DNA of 64,000 bases from an uncultured Clostridia bacterium (GTDB lineage: Bacteria > Bacillota > Clostridia > UBA1381): the NCBI GenBank assembly GCA_934486735.1, contig CAKSQL010000001.1, positions 1 to 64,000 on the forward strand, written 5' to 3'. Positions within the stretch are counted from its first letter, which is position 1; the number at the start of each line of letters is the position of its first letter. Under the pieces are notes generated by a model. It did no database searches. It worked only from the letters and a program-made list of their open reading frames with translations, and was not told where the DNA came from. A program made the position numbers and the translations under genes. Of this stretch, positions 8,497-17,291 are shown piece by piece.

Positions 8497-9696
8497 ATAA
8501 TATTTTTTGAATTTTGCATAGTGTGCAAGCTGAGATTTATAAAGCCTTAACATTCTCCCGGCATTATTGTCCGGCTTGAAGAAAAGCGGATTGACATACT
8601 TTCCTTTCTTTATCAATGTCTGCATCTTTTCCTTATATTCCGGAGCGTACTTGAACGCAACGCCTTTCGGAACCACCATCCACAGCGATTCGTTTCTCGA
8701 CATCTCCTCTTTCAGCTGGCGTTCGAGAATAAAGTCCTCAACAAAATATTTCGAAATATTATGCCCCGCCCCGGTGACATAGTAATTGCTGCGCCCCTGT
8801 CTTGTATTTATTTCGAATGCCTTATATTTATTGTCGCGGCGGTCGAATTTTATATCGAAATTTGAAAATCCTGTATAGCCGATATCTTCAAGCAGATTCT
8901 TGAATTTTAGCATCAATTCTTCCTCGTACTCGGTTATTATAACGGCGTGATTTCCTATTCCGTACGGAGTGTGCTCCTCCAAAAGAACATGTCCCAGGCA
9001 CATCATTTTGACCTTTCCGCTCCTGTCGGAATAGCCTGTCAGAACTCGCATGTAAGTATCATCGCCCGGTAAATAGTCCTGAATTATCATATGGTCGGTG
9101 TAGCCTGCCTCATAAGTTTTCCTCACCGTTTCGATAAGCTCCTCTTTTGTATCGAGCTTAAAGACCTTTTTCTGTCCCTCGAATTTATGAATATAGTATT
9201 CCACTTGGTTCGCCGGTTTCAGAATGTAAGGCGCGTCAAATGGTACATCAAGCCTGTCCTTATTCTCCATGGTGCATATATAGGTTTTGGGATAATCTAT
9301 TCCATGCTTTTCGCAAAGCGCGTAGAATTTTTCCTTGTCCATAAGCGATTCAAGGAAATCGTAATCGGCATAAGGGATAATAACATTGTCCCGAAATTTG
9401 CCCTTATTCGCAGCAAGGCACTTTACATAATTATCTCCGCAGCCGATTGCAAGCAAGCGTTTATCCTTATGCTTATCGGCATAATTATTGAGATTTTCGA
9501 GAAAAGTTTCTCTTTTGTCAAGTCCCTTAACCTCTGTCAGGTCAATCATTTCGCTTTTGTAGCACGTGCTTTTGAGCGATTTGCAAAAGCACTTCGATTT
9601 CAGCTGATAGCGTTCGTAAAACGCACGCGCAACGCTGTACACATTTATGTCATTCCCGAACAAAACGGGTATAAACTCAGCCTCTTTAAATTCCAT
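8488..9696 (-). CDS. ATP-grasp ligase, D-aspartate ligase (Asl)-like
   Basis: A 402-residue ATP-grasp carboxylate-amine ligase. The opening FIPVLFGNDINVYSVARAF matches the pre-ATP-grasp domain of the enterococcal D-aspartate ligase type, which adds D-Asp to the lysine side chain of peptidoglycan precursors. ATP-grasp features follow: APYILKPAN, the MIIQDYLPGDD lid segment, and FSNFDIKFDRRDNKYKAFEINTRQGRSNYYV with Mg-binding Glu and Asn. The start has GGAGGAA upstream. It lies just after the Cys protein that ends the ispG operon and may be read from it. No aspartate racemase is in the window, so the amino-acid substrate is inferred only from resemblance. Confidence 0.75.
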   Translation of the reverse strand: MEFKEAEFIPVLFGNDINVYSVARAFYERYQLKSKCFCKSLKSTCYKSEMIDLTEVKGLDKRETFLENLNNYADKHKDKRLLAIGCGDNYVKCLAANKGKFRDNVIIPYADYDFLESLMDKEKFYALCEKHGIDYPKTYICTMENKDRLDVPFDAPYILKPANQVEYYIHKFEGQKKVFKLDTKEELIETVRKTYEAGYTDHMIIQDYLPGDDTYMRVLTGYSDRSGKVKMMCLGHVLLEEHTPYGIGNHAVIITEYEEELMLKFKNLLEDIGYTGFSNFDIKFDRRDNKYKAFEINTRQGRSNYYVTGAGHNISKYFVEDFILERQLKEEMSRNESLWMVVPKGVAFKYAPEYKEKMQTLIKKGKYVNPLFFKPDNNAGRMLRLYKSQLAHYAKFKKYYSR

Positions 9697-9765
9697 TTCA
9701 ATTCCTCCGTCCTGCCGCCGTACGTTAGCTCGGTATAGCCGGCTTCACTCATCTCCGGCGCAGCT

Positions 9766-9936
9766 TTAAATTTGTTTTCTTACTATAGTATATTCGTCAC
9801 CCTGCCTGTAGTACGGGCAATTTTTAAATTCGCCCGATACGAACAGGCGCATTTCATCCTCATCGAGATTTATCGCACAGGTGTAATATTCGTATTCATC
9901 GTCATAATAATAGTTCATGCAGCTTTCACAATTCAT
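9766..9936 (-). CDS. 56-residue four-cysteine protein (DUF6472-like)
   Basis: A short acidic, Tyr-rich protein read by eye: it begins MNCESCMNYYYDDEYEYY and ends DEYTIVRKQI. Four cysteines (residues 3, 6, 20 and 40) in a C-x2-C-x13-C-x19-C layout suggest a small zinc- or iron-binding fold. Its ATG overlaps the ispG stop codon by one base (TAATG), so translation is probably coupled to ispG. I associate it from memory with the clostridial family DUF6472, usually of this size, whose function is undefined. The coupling to IspG, an Fe-S enzyme, makes a metal-related role worth testing, but that is inference. Confidence 0.7.
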   Translation of the reverse strand: MNCESCMNYYYDDEYEYYTCAINLDEDEMRLFVSGEFKNCPYYRQGDEYTIVRKQI

Positions 9937-10976
9937 TACAGCTTTTCAATCTCCTCCATAAGAGCGTCAATAAGCTCTGTCTCCGGGACCTTTTTCAATA
10001 TCTCGCCATGGCGGAATATAAGTCCCTCGCCCTTGCCGCCGGCTATTCCCACATCGGCATCGCGCGCCTCACCGGGACCGTTCACCGGGCAGCCCATAAC
10101 AGCCACCTTGATATTTTTGTCAAGACCAGACAGGCGCTTTTCGACCTCGGTTGCAATACCGATCAAATCTATCTGCGTTCTTCCGCAGGTTGGGCAGGAA
10201 ACAATCTCCACACCGCTTTTTCTTATATCGAGCACGCTCAAAATTCGTTTTGCCGCCTCGACCTCGTTCACAGGGTCGGCGGTCAGCGACACGCGCATTG
10301 TGCTGCCTATTCCCTCTGCCAAAAGCGTGCCTATTCCGACTGCCGATTTTATCAATCCGCCGTTCAGCGTTCCTGCCTCTGTAACGCCTATGTGCAGCGG
10401 AATATCCGACATTTTGTCGAGCTTTCTGTAAGCTTCAAGCATTGTCGGCACGTCTGAAACCTTCATCGATACAACTATATCCGAAAAATTAAGCTCGTCC
10501 AGAATTTCAACATGCCGCATTGCGCTTTCGATAAGCGCGTCGGCGGTAGGCTTTTTATATTTTTCAAGTATATCCTTTTGCAGCGAGCCGCCGTTTACGC
10601 CGATTCTTATCGGGATTCCCTTATCCTTTGCCATATCGGCGACCGCCTTTACCCTCTCTCGGCTGCCGATATTTCCCGGATTGATTCTTATCTTATCCGC
10701 TCCGTTTTGCATGCACGAAAGCGCAAGCTTATAATCAAAGTGAATATCGCACACGAGCGGAATATGTATTCCCTTTTTTATCCTCGCAACCGCGTCCGCA
10801 GCTTCGGAATCGGGGACTGCGACACGTATTATGTCGCAGCCTGCCTCCTCAAGCCTTAAAATCTGAGATATTGTCGCATCGGCATCGCGCGTATCGGTAT
10901 TTGTCATCGACTGAATTGACACCGGCGCATCTCCGCCTATTTTTATATTTCCAACAGTTACAGTTCTTTTTTTCAT
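9936..10976 (-). CDS. ispG: 4-hydroxy-3-methylbut-2-enyl diphosphate synthase
   Basis: Penultimate enzyme of the non-mevalonate (MEP) isoprenoid pathway, a 4Fe-4S reductase converting MEcPP to HMBPP. It is 346 residues, the short bacterial form. The cluster ligands are visible as SCPTCGRTQ (Cys261, Cys264) and GCPVNGPGEA (Cys296, with the conserved Glu following); the N-terminal VSIQSMTNTDTRD is the start of the TIM barrel. The start at 10976 has GGAG seven bases upstream; an in-frame ATG 21 codons earlier lies in non-conserved sequence. It follows rseP by about 97 bases and overlaps the start of the Cys protein. Dxr in the same operon feeds the same pathway. Confidence 0.97.
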   Translation of the reverse strand: MKKRTVTVGNIKIGGDAPVSIQSMTNTDTRDADATISQILRLEEAGCDIIRVAVPDSEAADAVARIKKGIHIPLVCDIHFDYKLALSCMQNGADKIRINPGNIGSRERVKAVADMAKDKGIPIRIGVNGGSLQKDILEKYKKPTADALIESAMRHVEILDELNFSDIVVSMKVSDVPTMLEAYRKLDKMSDIPLHIGVTEAGTLNGGLIKSAVGIGTLLAEGIGSTMRVSLTADPVNEVEAAKRILSVLDIRKSGVEIVSCPTCGRTQIDLIGIATEVEKRLSGLDKNIKVAVMGCPVNGPGEARDADVGIAGGKGEGLIFRHGEILKKVPETELIDALMEEIEKL

Positions 10977-11073
10977 AATAATCTCCAGTCTGCCTCCCTT
11001 TTGTCGGCGCAAACAGTAACGAAAACCTCTTATCGGCAAGAGAACCGATAGAAATCACGTCTTTTGCTTAAGT

Positions 11074-12225
11074 TTAAAAAAACATTTTCATAATATCGTT
11101 ATACAACACCACAGCCGCAAAAACAAGCAGAAGCAGCATGCCTATAGTATGCACAAGACCCTCCTTATCGGGCGGAACGGGTTTTCTGAAAATCAGTTCT
11201 ATCAAAAGGAAGAACAATCTGCCGCCGTCGAGAGCCGGAATCGGCAAAAGATTGAACAATCCCAGATTTATTGTCAGCATCGCGACAAGGTTTAAAATAT
11301 TCTCCATTGTATACTGCTTTGTATGCACCGCCGTATCCACAGCCGCGGCAACTCCGACCGGTCCGGAGAACTCCTCGATTCCTGTCTCTCCCTTGAACAA
11401 ATCCGCAATCGCTCCGTACACAAGCTTAACAACAAAGCAAGTGCAATGATATGCCTCCGGGAATATATTCGTTACTGAAACCGACTCTATTTTGGGTGTG
11501 AATCCGAGAATATATCTCTGCGAGCTTTGCTCCTTGCCGATATAGTCGGCATACATTTCCTTTTGCTCATCGGTAAAGGTTATATAGCTCTGTTTTTCAA
11601 TTCCGTTGATTGATGTCGTTATGCTTGCTCCGTTTTCGTCATAAACAACGGTCTGCTTTTCCTCGGACGGCAGGAACGTGAAGCTTTTCTTCTTGCCGTC
11701 ACGCTTTATATCGACAGTTATCTCGGTATCCTTGCTCACATCGCCGAGATAATATGAAATATCGTTATAAAAACCTACCTTATGCCCGTTTATTCCGATG
11801 ATTTTGTCATTTTCCGTCAGTCCTGCCTGTGCGATATACGCACGCTCGTCAACCGACTGTATCGACGTAGTATAGATATTTTTCTGCATGCCCACAATAA
11901 TCACGAATATGACAAATCCGAGCAATATATTCAAAACCGCGCCGGCGGCTATAACAACAAACCTTTTCCATAACTTTTGATTTCCGAATGCGCTTTCACT
12001 GTCCGAATCCACATCCTCGCCCTCCAGGCGGCAATATCCGCCTATCGGCAAGGCTCTGAGCGAGTACACCGTTCCTTTGCGCACTTTTTGAATTATTTTC
12101 GGTCCCATTCCGATTGAAAATTCAAGCACGCCGACACCCGACGCCTTTGCCGCCGCAAAGTGTCCGAACTCGTGCAAAGAAATCAGCACAAGAAATATTA
12201 AAATTGTGACAATAGCCGTTACCAA
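11074..12225 (-). CDS. rseP: Site-2 intramembrane zinc protease RseP
   Basis: Membrane metalloprotease that cleaves transmembrane anti-sigma factors and signal peptides; in Firmicutes its relative RasP trims anti-sigma-W and FtsL. The first membrane helix carries HEFGH (His18, Glu19, His22), a PDZ domain lies in the middle (about 125-200, enlarged by an insertion to about 250), and the C-terminal NLLPIPALDGG supplies the third zinc ligand (Asp333). At least three further hydrophobic helices are present. The length, 383, is slightly above the family norm. The start appears to be TTG with AAAGGA about 12 bases upstream. It sits between dxr and ispG, the standard Firmicutes position. Confidence 0.95.
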   Translation of the reverse strand: MVTAIVTILIFLVLISLHEFGHFAAAKASGVGVLEFSIGMGPKIIQKVRKGTVYSLRALPIGGYCRLEGEDVDSDSESAFGNQKLWKRFVVIAAGAVLNILLGFVIFVIIVGMQKNIYTTSIQSVDERAYIAQAGLTENDKIIGINGHKVGFYNDISYYLGDVSKDTEITVDIKRDGKKKSFTFLPSEEKQTVVYDENGASITTSINGIEKQSYITFTDEQKEMYADYIGKEQSSQRYILGFTPKIESVSVTNIFPEAYHCTCFVVKLVYGAIADLFKGETGIEEFSGPVGVAAAVDTAVHTKQYTMENILNLVAMLTINLGLFNLLPIPALDGGRLFFLLIELIFRKPVPPDKEGLVHTIGMLLLLVFAAVVLYNDIMKMFF

Positions 12226-12275
12226 GTTCTACACTCATCCTTTCAAACTATTAAAGCCGATGCCTTTTTCAGAAT

Positions 12276-13445
12276 TTACATTTTGCAATTACCCGAGCTG
12301 TTCATAACAAACTCACGCGCCGCAGCATCGGTTTGGAATATATCCTCCAAGGTCGGATTTTCCTTCCTTTCGACTCCGTGCATTGCTTTTTCTATCATTT
12401 CCGCAATTTCAAGATATGCAAGCTTTCCTTTCATAAAAAGCTCAACCGCCGCCTCGTCCGCGCTGTTAAATATACAAGGCATATTTCCGCCCTGCTCCCC
12501 TGCTTCATAAGCAAGTTTCAGCGCACAAAAGGTCTCTGTGTCCGGCTTATCGAATGTGAGCGACGGATATTTTGCAAAATCAAGCGTGTTGCCCTGCATG
12601 GGCAGGCGCTCCGGGTAGGTCAGCGCATATTGAATCGGCAGGCGCATATCCGGCGCACCGAGCTGCGCGATAACTCCGTTATCGACAAATTCCACCATCG
12701 AATGAACCACACTCTGTCTGTGCACAAGCACCTCTATCTGTGAGATATCCACATCAAAAAGCCATTTTGCCTCGATGACCTCCAGTCCCTTATTAACCAG
12801 GGTGGAAGAATCTATCGTCACCTTTGCGCCCATGTTCCAGTTTGGGTGCTTCAATGCGTCCTCCGGCTTTATATTTTCAAGTTCGCCGCGCTTTTTTCCG
12901 AAGAACGGTCCGCCCGATGCCGTCAGCAAAATCTTTTTGATGCTGCCATGATTCACGCACCCCTGAAGTGACTGAAATATAGCCGAATGCTCACTGTCCA
13001 CCGGAAGTATTTTAACTCCGTATTCCTTTGCCAGCCGCGTGACTATATGCCCTGCCGTCACCATAGTTTCCTTATTTGCAAGAGCAATATTTTTCCCTGC
13101 CTTTATTGCCGCCACGGTCGGCTTTAAGCCGGATATTCCCACAACAGCGGTCACAACCGTCTTTGCACCGTCAAGCGCTGCTATTTCCTCAAGTCCGCCC
13201 TCGCCCGATATTACCTCGATATCGGTATCGGCAAGCTTTGTTTTAAGCTCTGCCGCCGCGTCCCTGCTGACCATGCACACCTTTTTGGGGTGAAATTCTC
13301 TTGCCTGCTCCTCCAAGAGCTTGACGTTAGAATATGCAGAAAGCCCGAGTACCTTTATCCCCGGGCAAGTTCTTGCGATATCCAGGGTCTGCGTTCCTAT
13401 CGAACCGGTAGACCCTATTATTGTTATTTTATGTTCAAATTCCAA
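12276..13445 (-). CDS. dxr: 1-deoxy-D-xylulose-5-phosphate reductoisomerase
   Basis: Second step of the MEP pathway: rearranges and reduces DXP to MEP with NADPH. It is 389 residues. The NADPH-binding GSTGSIGTQTLDI lies at 11-23, the metal-binding segment LPVDSEHSAIFQ near 150, and the flexible-loop region ASGGPFFGK follows. The start codon is TTG, with TAGAGG eight bases upstream. It lies 15 bases after cdsA and 50 before rseP. With ispG four kilobases on, two of the seven MEP enzymes are here; the others are not in the window. Confidence 0.97.
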   Translation of the reverse strand: MEFEHKITIIGSTGSIGTQTLDIARTCPGIKVLGLSAYSNVKLLEEQAREFHPKKVCMVSRDAAAELKTKLADTDIEVISGEGGLEEIAALDGAKTVVTAVVGISGLKPTVAAIKAGKNIALANKETMVTAGHIVTRLAKEYGVKILPVDSEHSAIFQSLQGCVNHGSIKKILLTASGGPFFGKKRGELENIKPEDALKHPNWNMGAKVTIDSSTLVNKGLEVIEAKWLFDVDISQIEVLVHRQSVVHSMVEFVDNGVIAQLGAPDMRLPIQYALTYPERLPMQGNTLDFAKYPSLTFDKPDTETFCALKLAYEAGEQGGNMPCIFNSADEAAVELFMKGKLAYLEIAEMIEKAMHGVERKENPTLEDIFQTDAAAREFVMNSSGNCKM

Positions 13446-13460
13446 TTTTATAACCTCTAA

Positions 13461-14264
13461 TCATATTACCCACGCGTTGAAATACACAAAAAAGTACAAA
13501 ACCATCGGAGCTATAAACACAACGCTGTCAAATCTGTCCATTATTCCCCCATGCCCCGGAAGAATTGTTCCGAAATCTTTTACGCCGCTGTCGCGCTTTA
13601 TAACCGATGCAGCCAAATCCCCGAACTGAGACATAACCGAGGCTATCACCGCCAGCACGCTGACACCGGGATAGCTTGCGCCGCCGATGTGGCTTATTCC
13701 GAAAGCATTGCGGAGTATGAAAAGATATATGCACGTAAAAATGATTGTACAGACAACTCCGCCGACAGCTCCCTCGACGGTCTTTTTGGGACTCACCTTC
13801 GGAATCAGCTTATGCTTTCCGAAAAAACGTCCCGAAAAATATGCACCGGTATCCGTTCCCCACGCAAAGAGGAACACTAAAAATACCGCCTCCGCGCCGA
13901 AGTCCGCTCTGAGGCGCGACAGTGCGCTGAAGAAAAATGTTATGAAATATGTCACCAACGCCGCCGAATACACATCCTTGAAATTGCGCTCATCATGAAG
14001 AAAAATGCTTGTTATCATATACATCATCATGGTGATGATAATCGGCAGCTTCACATCTCCCAAAAATACTCCGGCAAAAATTATCCCTGCCGAAAGAAAT
14101 CCGATCAATGCAATCGCTTTGCCTGTCGACATAGCCTTATACATTTCATACAGTGCAATCAATATAATTACGGCTATTGCCGCCGCAAAAACCGTTTCGT
14201 TCGCAAGCAGAACCACGAAAAAAATCACAAGTCCCACCGCAGACGTTAAAATTCGCTGCATCAT
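13461..14264 (-). CDS. cdsA: Phosphatidate cytidylyltransferase
   Basis: Makes CDP-diacylglycerol from phosphatidic acid and CTP for phospholipid synthesis in the membrane. It is 267 residues with about eight hydrophobic helices and the C-terminal CDS signature: SVIKRDSGVKDFGTILPGH followed by GGIMDRFDS. The start is the first of two adjacent ATGs at 14264, preceded by GAGGGAG; an in-frame ATG upstream would add a Cys-rich tail lacking a membrane helix. It lies between uppS and dxr, its usual place in Firmicutes. Confidence 0.96.
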   Translation of the reverse strand: MMQRILTSAVGLVIFFVVLLANETVFAAAIAVIILIALYEMYKAMSTGKAIALIGFLSAGIIFAGVFLGDVKLPIIITMMMYMITSIFLHDERNFKDVYSAALVTYFITFFFSALSRLRADFGAEAVFLVFLFAWGTDTGAYFSGRFFGKHKLIPKVSPKKTVEGAVGGVVCTIIFTCIYLFILRNAFGISHIGGASYPGVSVLAVIASVMSQFGDLAASVIKRDSGVKDFGTILPGHGGIMDRFDSVVFIAPMVLYFFVYFNAWVI

Positions 14265-14330
14265 ATGCGTTTCTCCCTCTTTTCCGAGGCATCGCAAACA
14301 ATCGCAAAACCTCAATCACCCATCAAAGCA

Positions 14331-15065
14331 TCAGACTCCGCCGAAACGTCTGCCCCTATGCTGAAAATCCGCTATCGCCTGATATAAATCGTTCTTATTA
14401 AAGTCCGGCCACAGCTTTTTTGTGAACCACAGCTCGGAATACGCCGCCTGCCACAGCATGAAATTACTCAGTCTTTCCTCGCCGCTTGTGCGGATAATCA
14501 AATCCGGATCGGGCTGATCGGCGGTATAGAGATATTTTGAAATATCCTCCGCCGTCACATTATCCGAAAGCTTCCCTGCTTTTGCATCTTCCAGCATTTT
14601 TCCGAAAGCGTGTGCAATTTCTTCCCTTGCTCCGTAATTTAATGCTATATTCATGACAATGCCGGTATTGTTTTTTGTAAATTCCTCGGTTTTTACTATT
14701 TGCTGTCTTATCTCCTCCGACAGCTCCGCGCGCGAGCCTATTGCACGAATGACCACATTCTCACCGGCAAGCGTATTTTCCGCATCGCGCAGATAGTTCA
14801 GAAGGAGGTTCATAAGGTAGTCGACCTCCTCCTTTGGTCTTTTCCAATTCTCGGTGGAAAACGCATACACCGTTATATACTTTATACCGATTTTGTTGCA
14901 CTCGGTGACAATCTTTTTCAAGGTATCCGCCCCGACAGAATGTCCTGCGCTGCGCGGCAGCCTGCGTTTTTTTGCCCATCTCCCGTTTCCGTCCATGATA
15001 ACGCCGATATGGGTCGGGAGATTATCGAAGTCAACCTCGTTTTTTGATTTTTTCCTAAAAAGCAT
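14331..15065 (-). CDS. uppS: Isoprenyl (undecaprenyl) diphosphate synthase
   Basis: Elongates farnesyl diphosphate with IPP in cis to give the C55 lipid carrier for peptidoglycan and wall polymers. It is 244 residues. The family start MDGNGRWAKKR holds catalytic Asp25, and the C-terminal substrate-binding block RTSGEERLSNFMLWQAAYSE is complete. The start has AAAGGGG upstream. It is placed 18 bases after frr and 66 before cdsA. It uses the IPP that Dxr and IspG help to make. Confidence 0.97.
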   Translation of the reverse strand: MLFRKKSKNEVDFDNLPTHIGVIMDGNGRWAKKRRLPRSAGHSVGADTLKKIVTECNKIGIKYITVYAFSTENWKRPKEEVDYLMNLLLNYLRDAENTLAGENVVIRAIGSRAELSEEIRQQIVKTEEFTKNNTGIVMNIALNYGAREEIAHAFGKMLEDAKAGKLSDNVTAEDISKYLYTADQPDPDLIIRTSGEERLSNFMLWQAAYSELWFTKKLWPDFNKNDLYQAIADFQHRGRRFGGV

Positions 15066-15083
15066 GGCTTTCCCCTTTAATTA

Positions 15084-15635
15084 TCACACTTCAAGTATTT
15101 CTTTTTCCTTTGCGGCGGTTATGTCCTCTATTTCCTTTATAAACTTATCGGTAAGATTCTGGATATCCTTTTCGATTCCCTTTAAATCGTCCTCTGTAAT
15201 TTCCGCCTTTTTCTTCTTGTCCTTATACTCATCCATTGCATCGCGGCGAGCATTTCTTATCTGAACCTTTGCTTCTTCGCTGTACTTTTTAACTGTCTTT
15301 ACAAGCTCTTTTCTTCTCTCCTCGGTGAGCGGCGGAAAATTCAGACGAATAACCTTGCCGTCGTTCTGCGGGGCAATGCCGATATCGGATTTTTGAATTG
15401 CCTTTTCGATTTCCTTTAGCACCGACACGTCCCAAGGCTGAATCACCAGCATTCTCGGCTCGGGCGAGGATATTGAACCCACCTGAGCGACCGGTGTCAT
15501 TGTGCCGTAGTAGTCGATTGCGACCTTATCCAAAACAGCCGCGGTTGCGCGTCCTGCGCGGATTGTTTTAAGCTCACCTGCAAAGCCCTCTATTCTCTTG
15601 TTCATCTTTTCTTCAATTTCCGGATATTTTCCCAT
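15084..15635 (-). CDS. frr: Ribosome recycling factor
   Basis: Splits post-termination ribosomes together with EF-G. It is 183 residues, close to the usual 185. The three-helix-bundle signature is clear: AGRATAAVLDKVAIDYYG, then LVIQPWDVSVLKEIEKAI and RRDAMDEYKDKKKKAEI. The start is the ATG at 15635, with GGAGG about eight bases upstream; a GTG or ATG six codons earlier lacks such a site. It overlaps the end of the isomerase gene by 23 bases, so the two are coupled. Its normal neighbour pyrH is one gene away because of that isomerase. Confidence 0.97.
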   Translation of the reverse strand: MGKYPEIEEKMNKRIEGFAGELKTIRAGRATAAVLDKVAIDYYGTMTPVAQVGSISSPEPRMLVIQPWDVSVLKEIEKAIQKSDIGIAPQNDGKVIRLNFPPLTEERRKELVKTVKKYSEEAKVQIRNARRDAMDEYKDKKKKAEITEDDLKGIEKDIQNLTDKFIKEIEDITAAKEKEILEV

Positions 15636-16503
15636 TGTTTTTTTCCTCCTCAAATTTTTTTATTAAATTTCTTCCTGTTTGTGCCATAAGCTTTTCACAT
15701 TCGGGAATAAGCTCCTTCGGCTTTCTGTCCATAAACGAATCCGCCTCAAAGGTTAAATCGCCCTTGTAGCCTATCTCCGCCAATGCGCTCATTACATCAT
15801 CCCAGTCAATTACGCCGAAATACGGGATTGTGTGGGAATCGTGGATACCGTCAACGTCATGAACATGAAGTGCGCCGAGTCTTTCGCTGCCAAGCGCCCT
15901 GATGCTGTCGGCAGGATTTTCGCTCACCAAAAATGCATGACCGATATCCAGGCAAGCGGTAAACCATTTACTGTCCAGATTGTCAACATATCTTATATGC
16001 TCCGCCGCTCTCGAACATGTCGAATGCATGATTTTGCTGCTGCCCCCGTAATGCTGCCACATATTTTCAACCGCGACCTTAATCCCGAACTCCTCACAAT
16101 AAGGCTTTAAGCGATTGTAAAAATCCATATTTATTTCAAAGAGCCGCTCCGGAACTCCCTGCTCTATATACGGCAGATGCTGACACGGGTGCACAATAAT
16201 ATACTCCGCGCCCAAAACCGCCGCTCTTTCCATGGCAATCACAATCTCGTTAAATCTTGTTTTTGTTTGCTCCTCGTCAACATAGCTTGAGTGGAACGGT
16301 GCGTGTGCCTGGTTAAAGCACATTCCCTTATCCTCCGCCCGTTTTCTCAGCTCGCCGAACACCTCCGGCTTAATCTCAGCTAAGTTTTTCACCGCATGAA
16401 GTGAAAAATCGATTGCATCATAGCCTGCCTCGGCAAGAATGTCTATCATTTCCTCAAATGTATAATTTGCTATCAGCCTGCTTGTCTGAGTGGATATCCT
16501 CAT
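15613..16503 (-). CDS. Xylose-isomerase-like TIM-barrel (sugar phosphate isomerase/epimerase)
   Basis: A 296-residue TIM barrel of the AP-endonuclease-2/xylose isomerase family, soluble. Divalent-metal ligands expected of the fold are visible in sequence: HPCQHLP, AVENMWQHYGG, CLDIGHAF, HVHDVDGIHDSH and LTFEADSF. These enzymes isomerise or epimerise sugars or inositols; the substrate here cannot be read. It lies three bases after pyrH and overlaps frr by 23 bases, so it is embedded in the universally conserved pyrH-frr pair. Base composition does not look foreign to its neighbours. Family call firm, function open. Confidence 0.85.
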   Translation of the reverse strand: MRISTQTSRLIANYTFEEMIDILAEAGYDAIDFSLHAVKNLAEIKPEVFGELRKRAEDKGMCFNQAHAPFHSSYVDEEQTKTRFNEIVIAMERAAVLGAEYIIVHPCQHLPYIEQGVPERLFEINMDFYNRLKPYCEEFGIKVAVENMWQHYGGSSKIMHSTCSRAAEHIRYVDNLDSKWFTACLDIGHAFLVSENPADSIRALGSERLGALHVHDVDGIHDSHTIPYFGVIDWDDVMSALAEIGYKGDLTFEADSFMDRKPKELIPECEKLMAQTGRNLIKKFEEEKNNGKISGN

Positions 16504-16506
16504 TTG

Positions 16507-17229
16507 TCAGCACCTCTTCCCGTCAACAGTCACAAGCGTTCCTATATTTTCGCCGTTCACCGCGCGGATTATATTCTCCGGATCATCCAGTCCGAATACC
16601 AATATCGGCATTTTGTTGTCGCGGCACATTGATGCGGCGGTCGAATCCATAACTCCGAGCTCCTTGCCGAGTATGTCCGAGAATGACAGATTGTCATACT
16701 TTTTCGCATTCGGATTCACATTCGGGTCACTGTCATAAACCGCGTCAACCTTTTTGGCGAGCAGAATAATCTCCGCCTCTGTCTCGACTGCTCTGAGAGC
16801 CGCAGCGGTATCGGTAGACATAAACGGATTTCCCGTTCCGCAGCCGAAAATAACAACTCTGCCCTTTTCAAGATGTCTTATCGCCTTGCTTCTTATATAA
16901 GGTTCGGCAATGGCGCGCATCTCGATAGCTGTCTGAACCCTTGTTTCCACCCCGGCATTTTCAAGCGCGGAGCAAAGAGCCAGCGCATTTATCGTCGTTG
17001 CGAGCATTCCCATATGGTCGGCACGTGTGCGATCCATATTTTCGCCGCTTCTTCCTCTCCAGAAATTTCCGCCGCCGACAACAATCGAAACCTGCACGCC
17101 CATATCGACAACCTTTTTGATATTTTGTGAAATTTCCGCAATCGTTTCTTCATTAAGTCCGAAATGATTTTCTCCGGCAAGCGCCTCGCCGCTCACCTTT
17201 AAAAGAACTCTTTTATACTTAGCAGACAT
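16507..17229 (-). CDS. pyrH: Uridylate kinase
   Basis: Phosphorylates UMP to UDP with ATP; the bacterial hexameric, amino-acid-kinase-fold enzyme. It is 240 residues. The KVSGEALAG segment near the N-terminus binds ATP, VVGGGNFWRGR binds UMP, and GCGTGNPFMSTDTAAALRA is the conserved central motif. The start has AGGAGG six bases upstream. It is the first gene of the long leftward operon that runs to the 56-residue Cys protein, with a sigma-A promoter directly in front. Confidence 0.97.
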   Translation of the reverse strand: MSAKYKRVLLKVSGEALAGENHFGLNEETIAEISQNIKKVVDMGVQVSIVVGGGNFWRGRSGENMDRTRADHMGMLATTINALALCSALENAGVETRVQTAIEMRAIAEPYIRSKAIRHLEKGRVVIFGCGTGNPFMSTDTAAALRAVETEAEIILLAKKVDAVYDSDPNVNPNAKKYDNLSFSDILGKELGVMDSTAASMCRDNKMPILVFGLDDPENIIRAVNGENIGTLVTVDGKRC

Positions 17230-17260
17230 TTGTTTCCTCCTGATATCATCTTTTTAAAAT

Positions 17261-17289
17261 ATTATACCATGTTTTACAACTATTTGCAA
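17261..17289 (-). promoter_or_regulatory. Sigma-A promoter for the pyrH operon
   Basis: Minus strand TTGCAA (17289-17284), 17-base spacer, TATAAT (17266-17261), about 30 bases before the pyrH start. It lies in the gap after the AraC gene, so the operon need not depend on readthrough. Confidence 0.65.
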
Positions 17290-17291
17290 GC

